Made by a program: the position numbers and the translations under genes. The notes under the pieces were generated by a model. It was given only the letters and a program-made list of their open reading frames with translations. It was not told the origin of the DNA and searched no databases. A DNA stretch of 64,000 nucleotides, from NCBI RefSeq assembly GCF_003429085.1, contig NZ_QVTC01000042.1:1-64000 (forward strand), in the 5' to 3' direction. This DNA is from Bacillus sp. V59.32b (lineage in GTDB: Bacteria; Bacillota; Bacilli; Bacillales; DSM-1321). Each line of letters starts with the position of its first letter. Position 1 is the stretch's first letter. Shown in pieces: positions 17,295-27,184 of this stretch.

Positions 17295-17495
17295 ATGCTT
17301 CAAGCAGATACAAAAATGCACCCCACGATTAAGCGATGCTTAAAACATTTGGATATATTGGGAACCGACGATAAAACAAGGCAAATTGTTTATATGTATA
17401 TGGAAACATTGATTCAGGAATTCTCGACTTCAGAAAAGCTTGAAACTGCGGATACTGAACCAGCTACTGGGAAAAATGAAAAGAGAAGAATATAA
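17295..17495 (+). CDS. small hypothetical protein
   Basis: This is a 66-residue soluble protein starting MLQADTKMHPTIKRCLKHLDILG, helical and without a known motif. AGAGGTGG precedes the ATG by about 5 bases; a GTG 9 bases upstream overlaps that site. It is bracketed by its own upstream intergenic region (about 250 bases) and a terminator at 17494, so it is probably a monocistronic gene. The function is unknown. Confidence 0.6.
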   Translation: MLQADTKMHPTIKRCLKHLDILGTDDKTRQIVYMYMETLIQEFSTSEKLETADTEPATGKNEKRRI

Positions 17496-17532
17496 AAACA
17501 ACTGCTCGATAATAATCGGTGGTTGTTTTTTT
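17494..17532 (+). terminator. intrinsic terminator
   Basis: AAAAACAAC / GTTGTTTTT outer stem with an inner CGAT/ATCG pairing, then a T run. Confidence 0.7.
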
Positions 17533-17655
17533 GTATCAAAAATTAATGTACTTCCCGGACTAGTTTATGTTTAAGGATATAGGGGTACAGAAAAATGGGT
17601 ATATTTATGCATAAAAATGGACAAAAGATGAATTTTTGATAATTAGGGGGTCTAT

Positions 17656-19488
17656 ATGAAAGGATTCAGAGGAATAAGAGAGATTATACCCTCTTGGCTT
17701 ATTCAAGGAAGCTTCATTTCTTTATCAGCTGTAACCATTTTTGCAGTTGGTTTTTTTACGTTCTTTAAGCCTGAAACCAATATTAGCAATCTTAAAGATC
17801 AACTAGAACGTTCAACGGAAATATACGATGAAAATGGGGAGCTGGCAAGCAAAATTACCGCGAATAAAACGGAGGGCATTTCGATTAAAGAAATGCCGGA
17901 CCATGTGAAGAATGCTGTAGTCGCCATAGAGGACCACCGGTTTTATGAGCATAATGGCATTGATTATAAAGCAATCTCCCGGGCGTTTTATACAAATCTC
18001 AAAGCTGGCGGGATTGAGGAAGGCGGCAGTACGATCACTCAACAGCTGACGAAGATAGCCCTGCTCGAATCCGACAGAACCTTCAGGAGGAAGGCGGAAG
18101 AATATTTCCTGGCCAGGGAAGTAGAAAAGGAATATAGCAAGGACGAAATATTGGAAATGTATCTCAATCAAATTTATTACGGGCATGGAGCATGGGGGAT
18201 TAATAAGGCAGCACAAGTATATTTCGCAAAAGAAGTGGAGGAACTCACTGTTGCGGAGGCTGCTATGCTTGCAGGAATCATTAACGTCCCGTCGGCCCTT
18301 GATCCTTATGAGCATTTAAATAAGTCTATCGACAGACGCAATTTGGTTTTATCGAGGATGGAAGAGCACGGCTTTATCACCAATCAGGAATATGACTCAG
18401 CAGTTAAGGAAGAAGTAGTCTTGGATGACACCGTGCCGAGCGATCCGTTAAAGGGAAAGTATCCTTATTACGTAGACCATGTCCTTTCTGAAGCTTCTAA
18501 TAGATATGACATCGAAATGGATGAGCTTCTGACCGGCGGATATAAAATCTATACATCTTTAAATCAGGATATGCAAAAGGCAGCGGAAAAAGTGTACGAG
18601 GACGACAGTATTTTTCCGAAAGGCACAAGTGATAAACTGGTGCAAAGTGGAGCAGTCTTATTGAATCCAAAGACTGGCGGCATTCAAGCGCTGGTCGGAG
18701 GAAGGGGTGAACATCAATTCCTTGGTTACAACAGGGCGACCCAGTTAAAAAGCAGTCCGGGATCCACGATTAAACCGCTTGCAGTCTATGCGCCCGCACT
18801 TGAGGAAGGCTATGAAATTACCGATATGCTAAAGGATGAAAAGATGTCCTTCGGCGGGTATGAGCCTTCCAATCTCGGAGGGAAGTACAAAGGCGAAGTG
18901 CCGATGTATGAAGCAGTTATGAATTCCTTGAATGTACCTACCGTATGGCTGTTAAACGAGATGGGGATTGGAAAAGGAATCGATGCGCTCGAAAGGTTTG
19001 GAATTCCGCTCGATAAAGAGGACAGGAATTTGGCCATTGCTCTTGGCGGGGGGTTCGATGGGGTTTCTCCGCTTGATATGGCAGGTGCCTATTCTACATT
19101 TGCCAATAATGGTGAAAGAATGCAATCCCACGCTATTTTAAAAATCGAGGATGCAACAGGAAAAGAAGTAGCAACTTGGGAAGAAAAGAAAACCAGGGTG
19201 ACGACAAAGGCTGTGACGGATCAAATAACTGCGATGCTGCTAGGTGTCGTCGAATACGGAACTGGAAAAAACGCGGCGGTGAACGAATGGGAAATTGCCG
19301 GAAAAACCGGGTCAACCCAGCTTTCAATCAAGGGAGCAGTGTTCTATAGAGCAACCTTTGCCGGAGAAGTAGATCAATATTTTTGGATTGTATTGGCAGC
19401 AATTGCTATCGTATTAATATCGGCTGCTCTATTTGGAAAACGACCGGCCGTTCTTGAGATTAATAGGAAACATAAAAACGCGCAATAA
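17656..19488 (+). CDS. class A penicillin-binding protein with shortened transpeptidase domain
   Basis: This 610-residue bifunctional peptidoglycan synthase has a signal anchor at ~15-37, a GT51 glycosyltransferase domain at ~75-250 (VVAIEDHRFYEHNGID, GGSTITQQLTK, YLNQIYYGHGAWGI) and a transpeptidase domain from ~330. The active-site motifs are all present: STIK, SLN, and KTGST near residue 555. After KTGSTQLSIKG the sequence departs from the family. The usual WFVGYTP...GAVWxGYD strands are missing; a short VFYRATFAGEV piece leads straight into a hydrophobic segment (FWIVLAAIAIVLISAALF) and a basic tail. AGGGGG precedes the start. Transpeptidase activity is therefore doubtful. Confidence 0.82.
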   Translation: MKGFRGIREIIPSWLIQGSFISLSAVTIFAVGFFTFFKPETNISNLKDQLERSTEIYDENGELASKITANKTEGISIKEMPDHVKNAVVAIEDHRFYEHNGIDYKAISRAFYTNLKAGGIEEGGSTITQQLTKIALLESDRTFRRKAEEYFLAREVEKEYSKDEILEMYLNQIYYGHGAWGINKAAQVYFAKEVEELTVAEAAMLAGIINVPSALDPYEHLNKSIDRRNLVLSRMEEHGFITNQEYDSAVKEEVVLDDTVPSDPLKGKYPYYVDHVLSEASNRYDIEMDELLTGGYKIYTSLNQDMQKAAEKVYEDDSIFPKGTSDKLVQSGAVLLNPKTGGIQALVGGRGEHQFLGYNRATQLKSSPGSTIKPLAVYAPALEEGYEITDMLKDEKMSFGGYEPSNLGGKYKGEVPMYEAVMNSLNVPTVWLLNEMGIGKGIDALERFGIPLDKEDRNLAIALGGGFDGVSPLDMAGAYSTFANNGERMQSHAILKIEDATGKEVATWEEKKTRVTTKAVTDQITAMLLGVVEYGTGKNAAVNEWEIAGKTGSTQLSIKGAVFYRATFAGEVDQYFWIVLAAIAIVLISAALFGKRPAVLEINRKHKNAQ

Positions 19489-19535
19489 GCCGAAGTCTGG
19501 AAATCTCGATATGTGGGTATGGTACAGTATATTAA

Positions 19536-21047
<1,512 letters not shown>

Positions 21048-21114
21048 GATAAATATACTGGATCGTGGCATGAAACCTGCGATGCCATGGTCTTCAAATT
21101 TATCAAAATGGAAA

Positions 21115-21150
21115 TTGACAAATTCTGTTTATCATTGTAATCTTACAATG
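21115..21150 (+). promoter_or_regulatory. promoter with overlapping operator-like palindrome (yheIH)
   Basis: TTGACA at 21115 and TAATCT at 21138 have a 17-bp spacer. The perfect inverted repeat CATTGTAA-TC-TTACAATG (21133-21150) covers the -10 box, an arrangement typical of a repressor site. The regulator is not identified. Confidence 0.65.
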
Positions 21151-21183
21151 AATCAACCAATTTTTCTAAGGAAGGTGAACGTT

Positions 21184-21258
21184 ATGATGTTAATCAATAG
21201 GCGAAATAAGCAGCTTAACATTTTACATAACGCAGCCTGTCCTGTTGCTTTGTTCTGA
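21184..21258 (+). CDS. leader peptide of the yheI-yheH operon (BmrB-like role)
   Basis: This short ORF of 24 codons encodes MMLINRRNKQLNILHNAACP and ends PVALF. AAGGAAGGTG lies 4-7 bases before the paired ATGs. Its 3' codons (21231-21239) are perfectly complementary to the left arm of the following terminator (21295-21303), so ribosome position in this ORF can decide termination. In B. subtilis the homologous exporter genes bmrC-bmrD follow a leader gene bmrB that works by ribosome-mediated attenuation. The peptide here differs in length, so homology of the peptide itself is not claimed. Confidence 0.72.
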   Translation: MMLINRRNKQLNILHNAACPVALF

Positions 21259-21290
21259 TTTGGAACATAGCGATCATGAATGTTCTGCTA

Positions 21291-21331
21291 AGTGCAGGCT
21301 GCGACATAGGTCGTAGCATGCACTTTTTTTC
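21291..21331 (+). terminator. attenuator terminator upstream of yheI
   Basis: A 15-bp stem (AGTGCAGGCTGCGAC with its right arm at 21310-21324, one mismatch and one G-U) ends in seven T. Its left arm can pair instead with 21231-21239 in the leader ORF. Confidence 0.85.
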
Positions 21332-21360
21332 ATTTTGCGTGATTTTTTCGCATTTAAATG

Positions 21361-21394
21361 AGCTTCGCATGTGTTTGCGGAGCTTTTTATTTTT
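21361..21394 (+). terminator. second tandem terminator upstream of yheI
   Basis: AGCTTCGCA / TGCGGAGCT with one G-U pair, followed by TTTTATTTTT. It lies 36 bases after the first terminator. Confidence 0.75.
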
Positions 21395-21421
21395 ATCAAA
21401 TACTAAGTAAAGTATGGAGGA

Positions 21422-21484
21422 ATGATGATGAGATGTTTATCTGAAGTGAGGCCGATTTATGAAGTGGATACAGACAGCGGGTAG
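21422..21484 (+). CDS. second mini-ORF between the attenuator and yheI
   Basis: GGAGG at 21416-21420 precedes three consecutive ATG codons and a 20-codon frame reading MMMRCLSEVRPIYEVDTDSG, then TAG. The stop is 35 bases before the yheI start, which has its own AAGGAGG. It could be a second leader or a translational-coupling element. The ribosome site is better than expected by chance, but the coding status is unproven. Confidence 0.4.
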   Translation: MMMRCLSEVRPIYEVDTDSG

Positions 21485-21519
21485 TCAAATAGTATTGACA
21501 AACAGAAGGAGGATACAAC

Positions 21520-23271
21520 ATGTTTTCGATTTTTAAGAAGCTATCCTGGTTCTTTAAAGAACAATGGAAACGCTATACATTTGCTATTTTATTTTTAGCC
21601 ATCGTAAATATTCTAGAGGTTATTCCACCAAAGCTGGTTGGAATAGCGATTGACGATATCAACAACGGTAATTTAACGAGCGGGGCAATTGTGGAGTATA
21701 TCAGCTACATAGCTCTTCTGGGGGTCGGTACTTATTTGTTCGGATATCTTTGGAGCTACCAGCTTTTTGGTGGTGCCTTCCTGGTCGAAAGGAAGATGCG
21801 CTCCCGGTTCATGGGCCATTTATTGAGGATGACGCCGACATTTTTTGAAAAGAATCGCACCGGAGACTTGATGGCCCGTGCCACGAATGATCTAAAAGCG
21901 ATTTCCAACACGGCAGGATTCGGAATCTTAACGTTAGCGGATTCGATCCTCTTTACGTTTACGATTCTGATTGTCATGGGTGCGACAATTAGCTGGCAGT
22001 TAACCATCACCGCGATTCTGCCGCTTCCAGTCATGGCGATCATGATGCAAATATTAGGGAAAAAAATTCACAAACGATTCACACAAGCGCAGGATGCGTT
22101 TGGGGAATTGAATGATAAAGTCCTGGAATCAGTTTCCGGAGTGCGGGTTATCAGGGCTTACGTCCAAGAAAGGGAAGATGAAGAACGCTTTCGGGATATG
22201 ACAGAGGATGTATACCGGAAAAATGTCGAGGTTGCCAAGATCGACTCGTTGTTTGACCCCGTCATCTCCGTTTTGATTGGGATCAGCTATTTAATTGGGC
22301 TCGGCTATGGAGCTTATATGGTCTTCCAGCAACAGATAACCCTCGGGGATCTTGTCTCTTTTAATGTATATTTAGGGATGCTCATATGGCCTATGATTGC
22401 CATTGGGGAATTGATTAACATTCTGCAAAGGGGCAACGCGTCACTAGATCGGGTCCAGGAAACCCTTTCTTATGAAGAAGATGTGAAAAACGAAGCATCA
22501 ACCATACATTTGGAAAAACCTGGGGATATTTCATATAAAGCGGTCAATTTTACGTATCCGTCCTCAAAAACTCTGAACCTGAATGAAGTTTCAGTATCGA
22601 TTGAGCGTGGCCAAACCCTCGGTGTCGTCGGTAAAACCGGCAGTGGCAAAACGACGTTCGTGAAGCAGTTGCTTCGTGAATATCCACTCGGAAGCGGAAA
22701 AATCTCAATCGCCGACATACCTTTAGAGAAAATCGCGATCGAAGATATCCGGAAATGGATCGGGTATGTCCCCCAGGATCATTTCCTGTTTTCAAGATCG
22801 GTGAGGGAAAATATCCTATTCGGAAAAGAAAACGCGTCGAATCAAGAGCTAAACAACGCCATTCGTCTTGCTGACTTTGAGAAAGATCTGGAAATGCTTT
22901 CTGATAAATTAGAAACGCTCGTCGGAGAAAAGGGTGTCGCTCTTTCCGGTGGACAAAAGCAAAGGATTTCGATTGCAAGGGCGCTCATCAAAAACCCGGA
23001 GATCTTAATCCTCGATGATTCCTTATCAGCTGTCGATGCAAAAACAGAAACAACAATCATCGAAAATATTCAAAAAGAACGATCCGGTAAAACGACAATC
23101 ATTACGACGCACAGATTATCGGCGGTCCAGCATGCTGATTGGATCATTGTCCTTGATGACGGAAAAATCATTGAAGAAGGCCGACACCCGGAGCTTCTTA
23201 AACGAAACGGCTGGTACAAAGAACAATTCGTAAGACAGCAAATTGAAGAAGGAACGGAGGTGGGTGCATGA
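21520..23271 (+). CDS. yheI: multidrug ABC exporter half-transporter YheI (BmrC)
   Basis: This 583-residue half transporter has six membrane helices (residues ~15-310) and a C-terminal nucleotide-binding domain with Walker A GKTGSGKTT, Q-loop YVPQDHF, signature LSGGQKQR and the Walker B region ILILDDSLSAVD. The residue after the Walker B aspartate is D rather than E, as in the degenerate-site partner of heterodimeric exporters. It overlaps the next gene by 4 bases and pairs with it to export drugs. The start follows AAGGAGGAT. The expression control is described under the leader features. Confidence 0.92.
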   Translation: MFSIFKKLSWFFKEQWKRYTFAILFLAIVNILEVIPPKLVGIAIDDINNGNLTSGAIVEYISYIALLGVGTYLFGYLWSYQLFGGAFLVERKMRSRFMGHLLRMTPTFFEKNRTGDLMARATNDLKAISNTAGFGILTLADSILFTFTILIVMGATISWQLTITAILPLPVMAIMMQILGKKIHKRFTQAQDAFGELNDKVLESVSGVRVIRAYVQEREDEERFRDMTEDVYRKNVEVAKIDSLFDPVISVLIGISYLIGLGYGAYMVFQQQITLGDLVSFNVYLGMLIWPMIAIGELINILQRGNASLDRVQETLSYEEDVKNEASTIHLEKPGDISYKAVNFTYPSSKTLNLNEVSVSIERGQTLGVVGKTGSGKTTFVKQLLREYPLGSGKISIADIPLEKIAIEDIRKWIGYVPQDHFLFSRSVRENILFGKENASNQELNNAIRLADFEKDLEMLSDKLETLVGEKGVALSGGQKQRISIARALIKNPEILILDDSLSAVDAKTETTIIENIQKERSGKTTIITTHRLSAVQHADWIIVLDDGKIIEEGRHPELLKRNGWYKEQFVRQQIEEGTEVGA

Positions 23272-25286
23272 ACGTCGTCAAGACGCTTTATCATTATGCT
23301 ACCCTATATAAATCGATCATCATCGCAGCGCTGATCATGCTTTCCGTTTCTGTAGCAGCCGATTTAACAGGACCATTTGTGGCGAAAAGAATTATTGATG
23401 AACATATCCTTGGCATTGAATCGAAATGGTATCAGACCGAAAAAGGCGAAGATGCTGTCTCGTTCCAAGGTGCATCATATAAACGTGATGAATATTTTTC
23501 CAGCAATGAAGAAAAGGGAAAAGAAGTGAGAATTTTTCAGGTTGGCACAAAATTCACCTTTGTCGATCAGTCTGTTTCCTTTGATGGGAACAGGGAGCTT
23601 TCTGGAGATTTGCTGACCATTTCAAAAGGGGAGGAAAAGGCCAGCTACAATGCCATAGTATTAAATAGTCAGGAGCTGATGCGTTTTTATCAGCCGGAAA
23701 TCTCGAGGATTTTAACACTGGTCTCTATTTACTTCGTGCTTGTTGTCATTTCATCAATTTTTCAATACGGGCAGAGATTTTATTTGCAAAAAGCGGCAAA
23801 TCGAATTGTGCAACGAATGAGGACCGATGTGTTTTCTCATATATCAAAACTGCCGATCCGGTATTTTGACAATCTTCCTGCAGGTAAGGTCGTCGCGAGG
23901 ATTACCAATGATACAGAAGCGATCCGGGAATTATATGTCACCGTGCTTGCGAATTTTTTTTCAAGCACAATTACGATCTTCGGCATATTCATTGCGCTCT
24001 TTATCCTTAATCCTCGGGTTGCCATGTTTGCGCTCCTGCTGATTCCGATTTTGGTCATATGGACGATTGTTTACCGGAAATTTGCTTCAAAATATAATCA
24101 AGTCATCCGTGCGCGTGTCAGTGATATAAACGCAATGATTAACGAATCCATTCAGGGGATGACCGTCATCCAGGCTTTCCGACGCGAAAAGCAATCGAAG
24201 GAATCGTTTGAAAAGCTGAATTATGAACATTTTTCGTATCAAAATAAAATGCTCAGCTTGAATTCTTTGACCGGCCATAATTTAATTGGTGTTTTAAAAA
24301 CCATTTGCTTTGTTGCGTTCATCTGGTATTTTGGCGGTCAGTCTTTAACCGCCACGTCGGTGGTTTCCCTTGGAATGTTGTATGCGATTGTCGATTTTAT
24401 CAACCGTTTGCTATATCCGGCCCAAGCAATCGTCAATCAATTTGCTAATCTTGAGCAGGCACTCGTAGCCGGTGAAAGAGTATTCAAATTACTGGATGAA
24501 CCAGGAATTTCTGTAAGTAGGGAAAGCATTCCAAGATATAAAGGCAATGTCGATTTTAATCATGTATCGTTTGGCTATAAAGAAGATGAATATGTCCTAA
24601 AGGATATTACGTTCTCTGCGAGTCAGGGAGAAACTGTTGCACTTGTGGGACACACCGGTTCGGGAAAAAGCTCGATCATGAATCTTCTTTTCCGTTTCTA
24701 TGACTGCAATGAAGGCAGCATTACGATTGACGGAATGGATATTAAAGACCTGGCGCACCAAACGTTGCGCCAGCATATGGGGATTGTCTTACAGGACCCG
24801 TATCTGTTCACCGGAACAATAGCGTCCAACGTCAGCCTTGAAAATGAAAAAATTACCCGAGAAATGATTGAAAAGGCATTGAAGGATGTCGGCGGGGATC
24901 ATGTGTTAGGACATCTGGAAAAGGGAATAGATTCGCCGGTCATTGAAAAAGGAAGCACTCTTTCCTCCGGGCAGCGTCAGCTTATTTCTTTTGCCAGGGC
25001 ATTGGCCTTCAATCCAGCTATTCTGATTTTGGATGAGGCTACATCAAGCATCGATACCGAGACGGAAGCGATCATTCAAGAAGCGATGGATGTATTGAAA
25101 AAAGGCAGAACAACCTTCATTATCGCCCACCGTCTTTCCACGATCAAAAAGGCGGACCAAATTCTTGTTCTCGACAGAGGTATAATTGTTGAGCGCGGGA
25201 ACCATGATGAGTTGATGGCATTGAAAGGCAAGTATTATCAAATGTATGAACTCCAGCAAGGACAGCAAAAAGGGATGGCTGGATAG
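23268..25286 (+). CDS. yheH: multidrug ABC exporter half-transporter YheH (BmrD)
   Basis: This 672-residue partner of YheI begins at an ATGA overlap. It has an extra ~80-residue segment at about 50-145, between the first two helices, that is typical of YheH/BmrD-type subunits. Its nucleotide-binding domain has Walker A GHTGSGKSS, Q-loop VLQDPYLF, signature LSSGQRQ and the canonical ILILDEATSSID with catalytic E, so this subunit should carry the active ATPase site. Length matches the B. subtilis protein closely. Confidence 0.92.
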   Translation: MNVVKTLYHYATLYKSIIIAALIMLSVSVAADLTGPFVAKRIIDEHILGIESKWYQTEKGEDAVSFQGASYKRDEYFSSNEEKGKEVRIFQVGTKFTFVDQSVSFDGNRELSGDLLTISKGEEKASYNAIVLNSQELMRFYQPEISRILTLVSIYFVLVVISSIFQYGQRFYLQKAANRIVQRMRTDVFSHISKLPIRYFDNLPAGKVVARITNDTEAIRELYVTVLANFFSSTITIFGIFIALFILNPRVAMFALLLIPILVIWTIVYRKFASKYNQVIRARVSDINAMINESIQGMTVIQAFRREKQSKESFEKLNYEHFSYQNKMLSLNSLTGHNLIGVLKTICFVAFIWYFGGQSLTATSVVSLGMLYAIVDFINRLLYPAQAIVNQFANLEQALVAGERVFKLLDEPGISVSRESIPRYKGNVDFNHVSFGYKEDEYVLKDITFSASQGETVALVGHTGSGKSSIMNLLFRFYDCNEGSITIDGMDIKDLAHQTLRQHMGIVLQDPYLFTGTIASNVSLENEKITREMIEKALKDVGGDHVLGHLEKGIDSPVIEKGSTLSSGQRQLISFARALAFNPAILILDEATSSIDTETEAIIQEAMDVLKKGRTTFIIAHRLSTIKKADQILVLDRGIIVERGNHDELMALKGKYYQMYELQQGQQKGMAG

Positions 25287-25337
25287 GAATGGAGGAAAAA
25301 CTGCTATTAAGGTGAACTAAAGAATCGGCAATTATTA

Positions 25338-25496
25338 AATAATATCGTTGATTTTTGACTCATTCATGTGACACTTGAGTGTCACATGCCTTTCAGCAAA
25401 GCTGAAAGGTTGCTCCAACTGCAAAAGGCCCGAGAGAAAGCTAGCTTTCTCCTCGGGCCTTTTGCAGTTGGAGCTAAATGAGCCAAAAATATTATT
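25338..25496. repeat. 159-bp element: three adjacent hairpins closed by an outer stem
   Basis: Hairpin 1 (25365-25388) has 11-bp perfect arms, CATGTGACACT / AGTGTCACATG. Hairpin 2 (25389-25409) has 9-bp arms CCTTTCAGC / GCTGAAAGG. Hairpin 3 (25412-25474) is a 63-base near-perfect palindrome of about 31 bp per arm with a single-base bulge. They are enclosed by complementary ends: 25338-25345 plus 25352-25364 pairs with 25477-25496, with one 6-base bulge and one mismatch. No T run follows, so it is not a simple terminator. It may be a MITE-like element or a structured RNA. Confidence 0.85.
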
Positions 25497-25583
25497 GGTG
25501 CAGCAGCTTTTAAATTATAAATTTCCCTCATATAGTTGTTGTTTCCAAGGGGGTACTCTGCTACAATAGAATAAATTGAATAG

Positions 25584-25695
25584 TCTTATCAAGAGAGGCG
25601 GAGGGAATGGCCCTGTGAAGCCCGGCAACCTTCAAACTGATGTTTGAAAAGGTGCTAAGTCCTGCAAAGTTTTTAGCTTTGCGAGATAAGAGACG
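25584..25695 (+). promoter_or_regulatory. SAM-I riboswitch (S-box) of hom
   Basis: CTTATCAAGAGAGGCGGAGG, then GGCCCTGTGAAGCCCGGCAACC, AAGGTGCTAAGTCC and a closing GAGATAAG match the S-box aptamer. A -10-like TACAAT lies at 25562 with a weak TTGTTT 17 bases before it. A terminator follows at 25707. Confidence 0.95.
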
Positions 25696-25706
25696 GATAA
25701 CGATGA

Positions 25707-25746
25707 AACAGCCTCTCTATCTCCATGGTAGAGAGGCTGTTTTTTG
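25707..25746 (+). terminator. terminator of the hom S-box
   Basis: AACAGCCTCTCTA / TAGAGAGGCTGTT perfect 13-bp stem and T run. Its left arm can compete with the aptamer region. Confidence 0.92.
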
Positions 25747-25775
25747 TTAGTTGAACTTGGAGGGGGAAATGTAAA

Positions 25776-27035
25776 TTGGCTACTTTAAAAGTTGCGCTAT
25801 TGGGATTAGGAACAGTGGGGCTTGGTGCTTTCGAGGCAATTACCGAGCGTAAAGAACAGCTCGAGTCTTTAATTGGAAGAACGATTGAGTTAGCGGGTGT
25901 GTTAATAAAAAATGAGCAGAAAACAAGAAATATTCACGAGGATGTTTTTATTTCAAAAGACTTTGAAGAAATAATTGCCAGGAAACAGCCTGAAGTTGTG
26001 ATTGAGGCGATTGGTGGGATTGAACCCGCACGCACATATATTGAGTATGCGTTAAGAAATGGCTGTCACGTCGTTTCGGCCAATAAGGATTGCATTGCCC
26101 ATCATGGCAAGGAATTTCAACAGATTGCAAAAGAAAATGGAGTCCGGTTTGTGTATGAAGCAAGTGTCGCCGGAGGAATACCGGTCTTGCGGACGCTTCG
26201 GGAATTATTGGCGATCAACAAAGTGGAGCGTCTTGAAGCGATTTTGAATGGAACCTCCAATTTTATTCTGAGCATGATGAGAACAAAAGGGGCATCGTTT
26301 GAGGAAGCGCTAGCCGTTGCCCAGCAAAAAGGCTATGCCGAGCAGGACCCGACAAATGATATTGAAGGTCTCGATGCCTTTTATAAATCGATGATTTTAA
26401 GTGAATGGATTTATGGTGACCAGCCAGATTGGGATCAAGTAAAGGTAAAAGGAATTTCAGCCATTAAGATAGAAGAAATCCAGGTAGCGGAACAGTTAGG
26501 GGTCCGGGTGAAGCATCTTGTCACGATAAACGATGACCTGTCGGTTGAGATAGGACCGGAGTTCGTTGATTCAGAGCATCCGCTCTATGGTGTGGAAAAC
26601 GTAAATAACGCTGTTTTAATCAAAACGGACTTGTTGGGAGATTTGACGTTGATTGGTGCAGGTGCAGGTGCAAAGCCGACTGCAAGTGCGGTGATCGAGG
26701 ATTTTATCTCGCTTTATTTAACGAAAGAAAATATGCCGATTCGAAAACTTGCGTCGGTGGATCTTCCAACAGAACGGGAAGGACAAAAAGAAGATACCAC
26801 GTTACTGTTTTTTCGCGATGTAACGTCGACAGATTTAAGCCAAATAGAAGGCGAGTTGGAAAAGCGGGGAACCATTCTTACATACACGGAGATTGAGGAT
26901 CCGTTACTAGGCGTTTTATTCAAAGGAAGCCTTACCGGTTATTCTGACGATAAATTGCAAAGTACTTATCCGGCAAAAGTAAGTACTATTACCTTATCCA
27001 CGAACAAATTAAGGCAGCTTGCGCTAAATAAATAA
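25776..27035 (+). CDS. hom: homoserine dehydrogenase under SAM control
   Basis: This 419-residue NAD(P)H-dependent enzyme reduces aspartate semialdehyde to homoserine. LLGLGTVG is the nucleotide-binding loop; SANKD, EASVAGGIPV, GTSNFIL and GYAEQDPTNDIEGLDA are the catalytic signatures. The last ~80 residues (from about 340) do not show an obvious canonical ACT domain, although the length is near normal. The start is TTG, 9 bases after GGAGGGGG; an ATG-TAA pair lies between. It is alone behind an S-box instead of in hom-thrC-thrB, so it probably supplies homoserine for methionine. Confidence 0.92.
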   Translation: MATLKVALLGLGTVGLGAFEAITERKEQLESLIGRTIELAGVLIKNEQKTRNIHEDVFISKDFEEIIARKQPEVVIEAIGGIEPARTYIEYALRNGCHVVSANKDCIAHHGKEFQQIAKENGVRFVYEASVAGGIPVLRTLRELLAINKVERLEAILNGTSNFILSMMRTKGASFEEALAVAQQKGYAEQDPTNDIEGLDAFYKSMILSEWIYGDQPDWDQVKVKGISAIKIEEIQVAEQLGVRVKHLVTINDDLSVEIGPEFVDSEHPLYGVENVNNAVLIKTDLLGDLTLIGAGAGAKPTASAVIEDFISLYLTKENMPIRKLASVDLPTEREGQKEDTTLLFFRDVTSTDLSQIEGELEKRGTILTYTEIEDPLLGVLFKGSLTGYSDDKLQSTYPAKVSTITLSTNKLRQLALNK

Positions 27036-27041
27036 TGAGAA

Positions 27042-27084
27042 AGAAAACCTCCTGATCAATGGTGATTTCAGGAGGTTTTCTTTG
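27042..27084 (+). terminator. terminator after hom
   Basis: AGAAAACCTCCTGA / TCAGGAGGTTTTCT perfect 14-bp stem followed by TT. Confidence 0.88.
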
Positions 27085-27184
27085 GTAAGAACGATACATT
27101 TTGCATATACGGTATTATCGTTTATATTAACAAGTATAGGAAAAAATGACCAGTATAGAAATTTTTAAGGAAAGGATTGAGTAG

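Noticed and set aside
17563-17588. Sigma-B-like promoter (GTTTAT-N14-GGGTAC) before the PBP gene
   Set aside because: Similarity to the consensus is partial at both boxes, so it is not listed as a feature.
25375-25569. 64-residue open frame between yheH and hom
   Set aside because: It crosses the three-hairpin element; the base pairing accounts for the sequence.
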